Source: Gammaproteobacteria bacterium (GTDB lineage: Bacteria; Pseudomonadota; Gammaproteobacteria; Steroidobacterales; Steroidobacteraceae). From it: a stretch of DNA of 28,709 nucleotides. A program made the position numbers and the translations under genes. This document shows positions 14,977 through 22,972 of the stretch, in pieces. The stretch is taken from NCBI GenBank assembly GCA_030038645.1, contig JASHSR010000271.1, positions 1 through 28,709 on the forward strand. Direction: 5' to 3'. Numbering within the stretch: position 1 is the first letter of the stretch; every line of letters starts with the position of its first letter. The notes beneath the pieces are model-generated. The model saw only the letters and a program-made list of their open reading frames with translations, searched no databases and was not told the origin of the DNA.

Positions 14977-15993
14977 ATGTACGCGATCAGCCGCATTCTG
15001 CTGGCACTCAAGGACCCGCGGGCGAGATCCCGCGCGGCGCTCGAGAAGGCCGCGCAGCTTGCGCACGCCCTCGGCGCGGAGCTGCAGCTCTTTCACGCGA
15101 TCGCCGATCCGATCTACCTCGACAGCACGGGCGTCATGGCGCAGGCGTATCCCGAGCTCGAGAAAGAGCGCCTCGACTGGTACCGCGAGCGGCTCGAGGG
15201 GCTCGCGCGGGGGCTGCGGCGCCGCGGCATCAAAGTGTCCACGGCCGTCGCGTGGGACTTCCCCGCATGCGAGTCGATCGTGCGGCAAGCCGAGCGCTTC
15301 GAGGCGAGCCTGATCATCGTCGAATGCCATGCCACGGCTCACCGGGCGCCGTGGCTGCTGCGCTTCACGGACTGGGAGCTGTTGCGGCGCAGTCCGCTGC
15401 CGGTGCTGCTGATCAAGAGCCGCCGCGAGTATCGCCGTCCGAGGATTCTCGCCGCGCTCGACCCGACGCACGTCAATGCCAAGCCGGGGGATCTCGACGG
15501 GGAGATCGTCCGGTATGCCGCGACCGTGGCTGAGGGGCTCCATGGTCCGTTGCATGCCATGCACGCCTATCAGCTTCCGAGCAGACTCGAGGCGCCGCCG
15601 GCCGGGAGCGAGGATGGGCGCGGGCGCGCGCGTTCGCAGCGGCGGGGCCGGCCGCAAGCCGTCCGCGCGTTGCTCACTGCCAATGCGGCCTGGACGGCTC
15701 GGGCGGCTCTGCAGGAGGCTCTGCGCTGGAGCGGCGTCCCGGAGGGCCGGCAGCACGTCGTGGCGCTGCCTCCGGCCGCGGCGATCGAGGCCGTAGCTCA
15801 CGATGTCGGCGCCGACATCGTCGCGATGGGCGCCGTGTCCCGATCCGGCCTTCGGCGTCTTTTCATCGGCAACACGGCGGAGAAGGTGCTCGATCGGCTC
15901 GCTTGCGACGTGCTCGTCGTCAAGCCGCGGGCCTTTCGCAATCGAGTGCCGCGCGAGCCGCGCGGCGTGCAGCTGATCGCGCTGCCGGAGTAG
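14977..15993 (+). CDS. tandem universal stress protein (UspE-like)
   Basis: A 338-residue protein with two USP domains. The N-terminus MYAISRILLALKDPRARSRA matches the start of the paralogue at 16057-17049. Domain 1 ends DWELLRRSPLPVLLIKSR, and domain 2 ends with MGAVSRSGLRRLFIGNTAEKVLDRL and CDVLVVKP, a UspE-type signature. A Gly/Arg-rich linker interrupts domain 2. The start is uncertain: ATG 14977 matches the domain boundary but has no Shine-Dalgarno, while ATG 14866 overlaps the ATPase stop as ATGA and would add 37 poorly conserved residues. It is on the same strand as glgP and the ATPase and may be co-transcribed. Probable role: stress adaptation through nucleotide or lipid binding, undefined. 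Confidence 0.9.
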   Translation: MYAISRILLALKDPRARSRAALEKAAQLAHALGAELQLFHAIADPIYLDSTGVMAQAYPELEKERLDWYRERLEGLARGLRRRGIKVSTAVAWDFPACESIVRQAERFEASLIIVECHATAHRAPWLLRFTDWELLRRSPLPVLLIKSRREYRRPRILAALDPTHVNAKPGDLDGEIVRYAATVAEGLHGPLHAMHAYQLPSRLEAPPAGSEDGRGRARSQRRGRPQAVRALLTANAAWTARAALQEALRWSGVPEGRQHVVALPPAAAIEAVAHDVGADIVAMGAVSRSGLRRLFIGNTAEKVLDRLACDVLVVKPRAFRNRVPREPRGVQLIALPE

Positions 15994-16015
15994 GCCGCGC
16001 GACCGCTTGCGCGGC
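15994..16015. terminator. hairpin between convergent USP genes
   Basis: A 7-bp stem, GCCGCGC (15994-16000) with GCGCGGC (16009-16015), and an 8-base loop immediately after the USP stop. It sits in a 63-base convergent gap. There is no T tract. Confidence 0.4.
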
Positions 16016-16056
16016 GGATATCGAACGGCTGACGAGTCGGCTGCCCGCGGCTGATG

Positions 16057-17049
16057 TCATCGTCTTCGGCGGATCTGCGGGACCGTCTTGAAGCTACGCG
16101 GCTTCACGATGAGCACGTCGCAAGCGAGCTCGTCGAGGACCCGCTCCGCCGTACTGCCGATCAACAGACGTCCCAATGCCGAGCGCGAAACGGCGCCCAT
16201 CACGACGAGATGGGCCCTCAGCCGCCGGACCGCGGCGTCGAGCTCACTCGGGACATCGCCCATGACGAGATGCCTGCGGGAGCGGGAGATGCCGGCCTTC
16301 TCCGCGAGCCGATCGAAGGCTCGGCGCACCTGGACGCCGTGCACCTCCTCGATCGCCGGGCTTTCCCACACGACGGGCTCGCCGAGAGGCCCCTGAACGC
16401 TCGCGATGAGCGGCCTGTACGCGTGAAAGGCGTCCACCGAGCCGTGCAGGAGGCGGGCGAGGTCGCGGCCGGCCGCGAGCAGCCGGTCGTCGAGTCGCGC
16501 GGGCTTGGCGTGGACATGAAACGGGTCGACCGCCACCAGAATCCGGGGCGCGCGATACGCGCCGCGGGACTTCGCGAGCAAGAGCGGGCACGGACAGTAG
16601 CGGATGAGCTCCCAGTCGGTGTTGCGGAGAAAGAGGCGGCGCGCGCGCCCATGAGCGCGGCATCCCGCGACGACGAGGTCGGCCCGGGAGGCGAGCGCGC
16701 GCCGGACGATCGCCTCGTGCGGCGGCGACCCGAGCGCGACGCAGACGCGGATACGGCATCCGCGGAGCAACGACGATCGTGCCATGCGCTCGAGCCGCCG
16801 CCGCGCGGCCAGCAGCGGGCCGCTCGATGCCGAAGCCCGTGCGCGCGCCGTGCTGGGGCCGGCGCCTGCGGCTTCCGTATCGCGTGCCCCGCGCACGCGT
16901 GCCGCGGGGGAGAGCTCCTCCAGCGCGTGAAACAGCTCGATCTCAGCGTCGGCGGCCCGGGCAATCGATGCCGCCTTTTGCATTGCGGCCCGAGGCGCGA
17001 TCCGCGGGTCGCCCACGGAGAGCAGGATTCGCCGCAGCTTCAGTGTCAT
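16057..17049 (-). CDS. tandem universal stress protein (UspE-like)
   Basis: A 330-residue two-domain USP. Domain 1 begins MTLKLRRILLSVGDPRIAPRAA; domain 2 ends MGAVSRSALGRLLIGSTAERVLDEL and CDVLIVKP. It is a close paralogue of the convergent gene ending at 15993, sharing DWEL near the end of domain 1 and the MGAVSRS segment. An Ala/Arg-rich insertion (about residues 50-85) lies in domain 1. The ATG at 17049 has GGGGAG six bases upstream. Two RTACGYA elements lie 75-115 bases upstream, in the gap shared with the divergent kinase gene. The family is linked to oxidative and respiratory stress; the ligand is unknown. Confidence 0.92.
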   Translation of the reverse strand: MTLKLRRILLSVGDPRIAPRAAMQKAASIARAADAEIELFHALEELSPAARVRGARDTEAAGAGPSTARARASASSGPLLAARRRLERMARSSLLRGCRIRVCVALGSPPHEAIVRRALASRADLVVAGCRAHGRARRLFLRNTDWELIRYCPCPLLLAKSRGAYRAPRILVAVDPFHVHAKPARLDDRLLAAGRDLARLLHGSVDAFHAYRPLIASVQGPLGEPVVWESPAIEEVHGVQVRRAFDRLAEKAGISRSRRHLVMGDVPSELDAAVRRLRAHLVVMGAVSRSALGRLLIGSTAERVLDELACDVLIVKPRSFKTVPQIRRRR

Positions 17050-17123
17050 CGCTCGCTCCCCGGCGCTGGGCGCCTCGTGTCACAAGGCTGCACGCTCCGG
17101 AGCGCGCGCGACATCCGGGCTTT

Positions 17124-17130
17124 TGCGTAC
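17124..17130 (-). promoter_or_regulatory. RTACGYA element between tandem USP and APH/P-loop kinase
   Basis: Minus-strand GTACGCA, embedded in CGACGTACGCAAAAGCC. It lies 75 bases upstream of the USP start at 17049. Its flank resembles the copy at 27564, upstream of the ATPase operon (GTACGCAAATGCC). Confidence 0.4.
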
Positions 17131-17157
17131 GTCGCGACCGGCGGTGGCGCTCGGAAA

Positions 17158-17164
17158 GTACGCA
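17158..17164 (+). promoter_or_regulatory. second RTACGYA element in the same divergent gap
   Basis: GTACGCA followed by TGGCG, 91 bases before the kinase start at 17255. With the copy at 17124-17130 it gives one element facing each divergent gene. The 205-base gap contains no gene. Confidence 0.4.
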
Positions 17165-17254
17165 TGGCGTGGGCCGGCGATGTCGACGATCATCATAGTG
17201 GGGGCCGCGAGGGCTCGAAATCCATTCCACGCCGAGTAGAGCAAGCGAGACTCG

Positions 17255-18829
17255 ATGAGCGATCGATTACCGCAGCACCTCGCAGGGCTTTTGAGCCCGC
17301 GAGCCTATCCGCATCCCGTCAACTCGGTGGAGCTTATCGAGACCCACATCTCGTGGGTGCTGCTCGCGGGCGAGCTCGCCTACAAGATCAAGCGGCCCGT
17401 GCATTACCCCTTCGTCGACCTACGGGAGCCAGAGCTCAGGAAGCATTTCTGCGAGGAGGAGTTGCGTCTCAACAAGCGCTTCGCGCCCGACCTGTACCTC
17501 GACGTCTGCGAGATCGTCGATGCCGACGGCGAGGCGAGGATCGGCGGCCGTGGCCGCGTTCTGGAGCACGCCGTGCGCATGCGGAGATTCCCGAGCGGCG
17601 ATGAGCTCGACCGGCTGCTCGAGGGCCGGCGGATCGAGCCGCGCGAGCTCGAGACGTTCGGGCGCCGGCTCGCCACGATCCACGCGCGCCTGCCGGCGGC
17701 GGGCGAGATGGCCCCCTGGGGTCGTCCGGCCGAGGTGCAGGCGCTCTTCGTGCGCAACCTCATGGAATGCGCGAGCGCCGCGGCGACCTTTGGCACCACG
17801 GCGGACGTGCTCGCGCTGCGCGCGCGCCTCGAGAGCCGGCTCCCCGCCGCCGTGCCTTGGATGGCCGTGCGCCGCGCGGGGGGGCGTGTCCGTGAATGCC
17901 ACGGAGATCTGCACAGCCGCAACGTCGTGCGCATCGGCGGCGGCCTCGTGGCCTTCGACTGCATCGAGTTCGAGCCCGCCTTCCGCTGGATCGACGTGGC
18001 GGAGGAGGTGGCCAGCTTGTCGAGCGATCTCGGCGCCCGCGGCCGGCCCATGCTCGCCCACGCCTTCCGCAGCGGATACCTCGCGCAAAGCGGCGACTAC
18101 CACGCCTGCCGCGTTCTCAGGCTCTACGAGACCCACCGGGCGCTGGTGCGCGCCAAGGTCGCGGCGCTCACCGCGGCCGAGGCGGCGGACGGCGCCGAGC
18201 GGGAGGCCCTGCATCGCGAGCACGTCCGGCTCCTCTCTCACGCCGCGGCGTCGCTGAGCGCTCGGCGCCCGCTCTTGCTGCTCATGCACGGGCTCTCCGG
18301 CTCCGGCAAGACATGGCTCGCGCGCCCGCTCGCCCGGCGGCTGTCGGCGGTGCACCTGCGCTCCGACGTGGAGCGCAAGCGGCTCGCGGGGCTCGGCGAG
18401 CTCGCGCGGTCGCGCTCGAAAGTGGGCGGGGGCCTGTACACGAGCGAGGCGAGCTCCGCGGTGTACGACGACCTCGCGCGCGCGGCCGAGGATGTGCTCG
18501 CCGGCGGCTATTCGTCGATCGTCGATGCGACGTTCCTGCGCCGCGCGGAGCGGGCGCGATTCGCGGCGCTCGCGCAACGCCTCGGGACGCCGATGCATCT
18601 GCTCTGCTGCGCGACGCCCGCGGCAGTCCTCAGAGCGCGCCTCCTCGCACGAGGCCGCGCCGAGACCGATCCCTCCGAGGCGGACGAGGCGGTGCTCGAG
18701 TGGCAGACGGCGCATCTCGAGGCGTTGAGTCCGGACGAGGGCATCGATGTGATCCGCGTCGATACGACCGACTCCCATGCGCTCGATGAGGTCTTGAGCC
18801 GGGTCGAGCGCGAGCAGGAGGCTCGGTGA
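17255..18829 (+). CDS. fused APH-like kinase and P-loop (AAA) kinase
   Basis: A 524-residue two-part protein. The N-terminal half (about 1-320) is an aminoglycoside-phosphotransferase-like fold with the catalytic loop HGDLHSRN (216-223) and the metal Asp in AFDCIEFEP. The C-terminal half (about 335-520) is a small-molecule-kinase-like P-loop domain with Walker A GLSGSGKT (346-353) and DATFLRR. The architecture matches COG2187/COG0645 fusions such as mycobacterial Rv2004c, a DosR-regulon gene beside a USP, which is the same neighbourhood as here. The substrate is unknown; antibiotic resistance is not implied. The ATG at 17255 has only a weak GCGAG upstream. It is divergent from a tandem USP and convergent with a hybrid kinase. 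Confidence 0.92.
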   Translation: MSDRLPQHLAGLLSPRAYPHPVNSVELIETHISWVLLAGELAYKIKRPVHYPFVDLREPELRKHFCEEELRLNKRFAPDLYLDVCEIVDADGEARIGGRGRVLEHAVRMRRFPSGDELDRLLEGRRIEPRELETFGRRLATIHARLPAAGEMAPWGRPAEVQALFVRNLMECASAAATFGTTADVLALRARLESRLPAAVPWMAVRRAGGRVRECHGDLHSRNVVRIGGGLVAFDCIEFEPAFRWIDVAEEVASLSSDLGARGRPMLAHAFRSGYLAQSGDYHACRVLRLYETHRALVRAKVAALTAAEAADGAEREALHREHVRLLSHAAASLSARRPLLLLMHGLSGSGKTWLARPLARRLSAVHLRSDVERKRLAGLGELARSRSKVGGGLYTSEASSAVYDDLARAAEDVLAGGYSSIVDATFLRRAERARFAALAQRLGTPMHLLCCATPAAVLRARLLARGRAETDPSEADEAVLEWQTAHLEALSPDEGIDVIRVDTTDSHALDEVLSRVEREQEAR

Positions 18830-18898
18830 GGCGCAGCGCGGGACCGCGAGCAGAGCGGCCGTTGAGGCGCGGCGCGAGATCGCGAGCAGAGAGTCCGT
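18827..18898. repeat. imperfect tandem repeat, 36-base unit
   Basis: Two copies (18827-18862 and 18863-18898) share blocks such as TGAGGCGC, CGCGAGCAGAG and CCGTTG. A decayed third copy begins at 18899. The first copy includes the TGA of the preceding kinase gene. It fills the gap between convergent genes. Confidence 0.6.
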
Positions 18899-18922
18899 TG
18901 CGGAGCGGCGCGCGGCGGCGAG

Positions 18923-20440
18923 TCAGCGGGAGGCGAGCAGCGCTGCGAGCAGCGCGAGGAGCTCGTCGGCGTTGATGGGCTTGCTCGCGAGACGGATGCG
19001 CTCGTCGGCCCTCAGGTCGCGAATGGTGGAGGATGTATCGCCCGTGACGAGAACGGCCTTCAGGCCCGCGCCGACGATCTCGCGAAGGGCCGCGATGACC
19101 TGAACTCCCGTCTCCCCGCCGCTCAGGTGGTAATCGGTGATCAGCAGGTCGATCGCCGGCTGCTCGGCGGCCCTTTGGACGGCCTCGCTGAGCGAGGCCG
19201 CCTGGACGACGCGATAGCCCTCGACGTTGAGCAGCATGGCCGTCGCGTTGCGGACCCCGAGGTCGTCGTCGACGAGAAGAATGCGCGGAGAGGAGGCCTG
19301 CTGGCCGGCGCCGGCTGCCGCCGCGGCGGGCGCGGAGCGCGTCTCGCCGGGCGCCGCGCTCGCAGGTGGCAGCCGCAACGCGAAAATGGACCCGCGGCCC
19401 ACCTCGGAGTGGACTTCGAGCTTCAGGCCGAGCAGGGCGACGAGACGGTGCACGATGCTCAGGCCGAGCCCGTAGCCCTCCCGCGCGGTATTGCTCGCCA
19501 CGCCGATCTGATAGAACTCGTCGTAGATGTACGGCAGCTGGTCCGCCGGTATGCCGACGCCGGTATCGGCCACTTCGATGCGCACGGCGGCCGGCTGAGC
19601 GAGGCAGCGTAGCTGCACCGAGCCCTGCCGGGTGTACTTGATGGCGTTCGACACGAGATTGCGCAGGATCTGACCGACGAGAGAAGGATCCGAATGAACG
19701 CGGTGCGCCGCAGGCTCGACGCTGAGGTCGAGCCCCTTGCTGGCAGCGAGGCTCGCGAACTCGCCGCGCAATTCCTCGAACAGCGTGGCCACCGCAAAGT
19801 CGGTCGGATCGGGGCGGATGGCACCGGACTCGAGCTTGCTGATGTCGAGCAGCGCGTTGAGCAGCCGCGACATGGCCTCGATCGCCTGGCCCTGCTGGGC
19901 CACCGCCTCCCCCGCCGTCGCTTCCTTCACTACCCTGCACAAGGTGCCATGGAGCAAGGAGAGCGTCTGCAAGGGCTGGCGCAGGTCGTGGCTCGCGGTC
20001 GCGAGGAAGCGGCTCTTGGCCTGATTGGCGCGATCGGCCTCCTCCCGGGCCTGAGTGAGCTCGGTCTGAATTCGCTTGCGCTCGCTCACGTCGCGGATGG
20101 CCGCCGCGACGAGCATGCGCTCGCCGTCGTGGATCGGGCTCAGGCTGATCTCGACGGGCAGCTCGGTCCCGTCCTTGCGCAGCGCATAGAGGTCGAGGTC
20201 GACGCCCATCGGACGCGCGCGGGCGTTGCGGCTGTAGCCTTGCCGGTGAGCGAGGTGCACCTCCCGGAAGCGCTCGGGCAGCAGCCGCTCGATCCGCGCG
20301 CCGATCAGCGCCTCCGGGGTGTGGCCGAACAGGCCCTCGACCTGGCGGCTCGCGAACACGATGGACCCGGCCGAATCGACGATCACGATCGCATCGGGCG
20401 CCGATTCCAGGACGTTGCGAAGCAGCTCGGGCGAAAGCAT
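18923..20440 (-). CDS. PAS-histidine kinase-receiver hybrid, paralogue of the 2332-3864 gene
   Basis: A 505-residue soluble hybrid kinase that is collinear with the gene at 2332-3864. PAS (about 5-125, ESAPDAIVIVD), HisKA with SHDLRQPLQTL and His151 at the identical position, HATPase (NLVSNAIKYT, DTGVGIP, GYGLGLSIV) and a C-terminal receiver with ILLVDDD and the phospho-Asp in ITDYHLSGGETG. Most differences are in the receiver linker and receiver. It is soluble and has no output domain. It lies 86 bases downstream of atpG on the same strand, so it could be read through from the N-ATPase operon. The ATG at 20440 gives the same N-terminal length as the paralogue; no good Shine-Dalgarno is visible. 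The open frame continues upstream into atpG but is not conserved there. Confidence 0.92.
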   Translation of the reverse strand: MLSPELLRNVLESAPDAIVIVDSAGSIVFASRQVEGLFGHTPEALIGARIERLLPERFREVHLAHRQGYSRNARARPMGVDLDLYALRKDGTELPVEISLSPIHDGERMLVAAAIRDVSERKRIQTELTQAREEADRANQAKSRFLATASHDLRQPLQTLSLLHGTLCRVVKEATAGEAVAQQGQAIEAMSRLLNALLDISKLESGAIRPDPTDFAVATLFEELRGEFASLAASKGLDLSVEPAAHRVHSDPSLVGQILRNLVSNAIKYTRQGSVQLRCLAQPAAVRIEVADTGVGIPADQLPYIYDEFYQIGVASNTAREGYGLGLSIVHRLVALLGLKLEVHSEVGRGSIFALRLPPASAAPGETRSAPAAAAAGAGQQASSPRILLVDDDLGVRNATAMLLNVEGYRVVQAASLSEAVQRAAEQPAIDLLITDYHLSGGETGVQVIAALREIVGAGLKAVLVTGDTSSTIRDLRADERIRLASKPINADELLALLAALLASR

Positions 20441-20474
20441 GTTCTGCGGCGCGGCGGGGCGGACGAGGGGATGA

Positions 20475-20503
20475 TACGCATTGAGGCGAGCGACGCCAAT
20501 GCG
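20475..20503. promoter_or_regulatory. RTACGYA variant within an inverted repeat, upstream of the hybrid kinase
   Basis: ATACGCA (20474-20480) runs into CGCATTG (20477-20483), which is repeated inverted as CAATGCG (20497-20503). TACGCATTG is shared exactly with the site at 549-557 between the CBS genes. It lies in the 86-base gap between atpG and the hybrid kinase. The stem is too short for a terminator, so an operator is more likely. Confidence 0.4.
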
Positions 20504-20526
20504 CCTGCGCGGCGGTCGCGCGCGAA

Positions 20527-21402
20527 TTAGCCTCCCGCCGGCTGCCGGAAATCTCCGGCCGGCGCGGCCTCCGCGCCGGTCACCAGGTCGAGGAGCTCGG
20601 TGGTGACCTCCTCCTGGCGCGCCTGGCGGGCGTCCTGCTGCAATCGGCCGAGCTTCTTCGACACGTTGTCGAGGGCCGACTCCATCGCGCCGAAGCGCGC
20701 GGCGTTCTCGCTCGCGACCGATTCCGTCGCGGCTTCCGTGAGCAGCGCGAAGACGTACTCGGCCGTCAGCCCCTCGAGCAGAGCCCCCGGCGCGAGCGTG
20801 TGCAGAGGCGGCAGCAGGCTTCGGCGTCGAGTCGGCCGCGCGAGCTCGAGAGGGAAGAGCAGGCGCGTCTCGATCGCCGGTGCGCCGCCGCCGCGCTCGC
20901 AGCGGGCGAAGATGACCCGAGCTCGCGTGACCTCGCCGCTCGCGATGAGCCGGTAGAGCTCGGCGGTCAGCCGCCCGATGGTTTCCGGCACGCTCATGAG
21001 GCGCGTCGCCATGGGACAGGTCCACAGGGCCCGCCGGCCGCGCCCCTCCGCGAGCATGCCGCCGCGCGTCCCGAGGATGAAGAGCGCATCCGCGGGGCCG
21101 AGGTCCCGCTCGGCGGCGCTCCACAGCCGCTCGTTGAATCCTCCGACGAAGCCGTGCTCGCTCGCGCAGAGCACGAGGGCGCGGCGCTCCCGCCGCGCGC
21201 CCTTCGGTGCGGCCGAATGCTCCGGCGCGAGGATGAGCGCATCGCCGAGCGCCGTCGCGAGGATCGCCGAGTACCGGCGCACGCTCGCGAGCGCGCGCAG
21301 CGCCTCCTGCATCCGCATGCTCGCGAGCGCGCGCATCGCGCCGACGATCCGCCGCAGCTCCTCCATGCTTGCGACGCGGGCTTGGATCTCGGAGAGGCGC
21401 AT
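20527..21402 (-). CDS. atpG: N-ATPase gamma subunit (central stalk)
   Basis: A 291-residue gamma subunit of a rotary ATPase. The N-terminal helix region MRLSEIQARVASMEELRRI and the C-terminal helix with LDNVSKKLGRLQQDARQARQ form the coiled shaft that turns inside the alpha/beta hexamer. It is divergent from housekeeping gamma, as is normal for N-type enzymes. It is the last gene of the nine-gene operon. The ATG at 21402 overlaps the atpA stop by one base (TGATG); an in-frame GTG three bases upstream is less likely. Confidence 0.92.
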   Translation of the reverse strand: MRLSEIQARVASMEELRRIVGAMRALASMRMQEALRALASVRRYSAILATALGDALILAPEHSAAPKGARRERRALVLCASEHGFVGGFNERLWSAAERDLGPADALFILGTRGGMLAEGRGRRALWTCPMATRLMSVPETIGRLTAELYRLIASGEVTRARVIFARCERGGGAPAIETRLLFPLELARPTRRRSLLPPLHTLAPGALLEGLTAEYVFALLTEAATESVASENAARFGAMESALDNVSKKLGRLQQDARQARQEEVTTELLDLVTGAEAAPAGDFRQPAGG

Positions 21403-22958
21403 CACTTCGCTCCCGCGGCCGGCGCGGGCGAATCGCCTTCGCTCGCGGCGAGAGAGCGGGCGAGAGCGCGCACGGCGGCCTCGAGCCGGGCACGCAGCTC
21501 GCCGGAGGGCGGCGGCGAGCGGTCGCTCAGGTCCAGGACCTCGGGACAGTGGTCGGCGAGCCAGGCGCCGAGTCCGCTCCTGAAGGTCTCGACGCGCTCG
21601 AGCGGCAGCTCGTCCAGCACGCGCTCGGTCACCGCGAGCAGGAGCGCGACCTGCTCGCCGAGCGAGAGAGGCGCGAACTGGCGCTGCTCGAGCGCCGCGC
21701 GAATGCGCCGTCCATGCTCGATCACCTTCCGCGTCCGCTCATCGACCATCGTTCCGAATCGCGTGAAGATCTCGAGCTCGAGGAACTGCGCATACTCGAG
21801 GCGCAGGCTCTCCGAGAACGCCTTGAGCGCGGGCGCCTGGGCCTTGCCGCCCACGCGCGAGACGCTCCGGCCCACGTCGACGGCCGGCTTCTGGTTCTCG
21901 TAGAACAGGCTCGGATCGAGATAGATCTGGCCGTCCGTGATGGAGATGAGATTGGTGGGAATGTAGGCGCTCAGGTTCCCGGCTTGAGTCTCGGCGATCG
22001 GGAGGGCCGTGAGCGAGCCGCCGCCGCGCTCGGGGGAGAGCTTGGCGGAGCGCTCGAGAAGCCGCGAGTGGATGTAGAAGATGTCGCCCGGATAGGCCTC
22101 CCGGCCGGGCGGCCGGCGCAGCAGGAGCGAGATCTGGCGGTACACCGCGGCGTGCTTGGTGAGATCGTCGATCACGAGGAGCACGTCGCGGCCGCTTGCC
22201 ATGAAGTGCTCGGCCATGGAGCAGGCGGCGTACGGTGTGATCCATTGAAGCCCGGGCGGTGCGTCGGCCTCGCCGATGACGAACAGGCAGCGTTGCGGCG
22301 CGCCGTGGCGCCGCACGGCGTCGATCACTTGTGCGACGGACGAGGACTTCTGGCCGATCGCGGCGTAGACGCAGATCACATCGCTCGCGCGCTGGTTGAT
22401 GATCGTGTCCACCGCGATGGCGGTCTTGCCTGTGCCCCGGTCTCCGATGATGAGCTCGCGCTGCCCGCGGCCGAGCGGAACCGTCGCGTCGACGACGAGA
22501 AGCCCCGTGGCGAGCGGGCGGTCCACCAGCGCGCGCTCGACGATGGCGGGCGCCGGGCTCTCGATCGGCGCGAAGCGCTCCGCCACGATCGGCTCTCCGC
22601 CGTCGAGCGGCGCGCCGAGCGCGTCGACCACCCGCCCGAGGAGCGCGTCTCCGACCGGCACTGCGGCGACTTCTCCGGTGCCACGAACGACGGTGCCCGC
22701 GTTTATCGCGGCGGTGTCGCCGAGCAGCACGCAGCCGATGGCCTCCTCGCCGAGATCGACCGCGAGGCCGCGGGTGCCGTGCTCGAACACGAGCAGCTCA
22801 TCGAGCCGCGCTTCGGTGAGCCCGGTCACGGTCGCGACGCCGTCGCCGACTTGAGCCACCCGGCCGATCGCCTCGGCGCGCGGGACGATCGGTGAGTCTT
22901 CGATCCGGCGGCGGCTGTCTTCCGCCCACTTGCGCACGTCCTCTGAGAGCGTCGGCAT
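21402..22958 (-). CDS. atpA: N-ATPase alpha subunit
   Basis: A 518-residue non-catalytic hexamer subunit. It has Walker A GDRGTGKT, the Walker B region VLLVIDDLTKHA and SVSRVGGKAQ with the arginine finger that completes the catalytic site on beta. PAETQAGNLSAYIPTN-like spacing (here IAETQAGNLSAYIPTN) is intact. The ATG at 22958 begins MPTLSEDVRKW; the 14-base gap after atpF has no strong Shine-Dalgarno, so re-initiation after atpF is plausible. The open frame extends upstream through atpF but encodes nothing conserved there. It belongs to the alternate F1F0 (N-type) family rather than the standard alpha. Confidence 0.95.
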   Translation of the reverse strand: MPTLSEDVRKWAEDSRRRIEDSPIVPRAEAIGRVAQVGDGVATVTGLTEARLDELLVFEHGTRGLAVDLGEEAIGCVLLGDTAAINAGTVVRGTGEVAAVPVGDALLGRVVDALGAPLDGGEPIVAERFAPIESPAPAIVERALVDRPLATGLLVVDATVPLGRGQRELIIGDRGTGKTAIAVDTIINQRASDVICVYAAIGQKSSSVAQVIDAVRRHGAPQRCLFVIGEADAPPGLQWITPYAACSMAEHFMASGRDVLLVIDDLTKHAAVYRQISLLLRRPPGREAYPGDIFYIHSRLLERSAKLSPERGGGSLTALPIAETQAGNLSAYIPTNLISITDGQIYLDPSLFYENQKPAVDVGRSVSRVGGKAQAPALKAFSESLRLEYAQFLELEIFTRFGTMVDERTRKVIEHGRRIRAALEQRQFAPLSLGEQVALLLAVTERVLDELPLERVETFRSGLGAWLADHCPEVLDLSDRSPPPSGELRARLEAAVRALARSLAASEGDSPAPAAGAK

Positions 22959-22972
22959 GAGAATGGCCCGTC

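Noticed and set aside
17255..18829. Antibiotic-resistance phosphotransferase
   Set aside because: The APH-like half is fused to a P-loop kinase in an architecture known from stress regulons, not from resistance genes, and the context is stress-related.
20441..21493. Upstream extension of the second hybrid kinase frame through atpG
   Set aside because: The extension is Arg/Ala-rich and unconserved, while the atpG frame there encodes a recognisable gamma subunit and the kinase paralogue starts at the equivalent of 20440.
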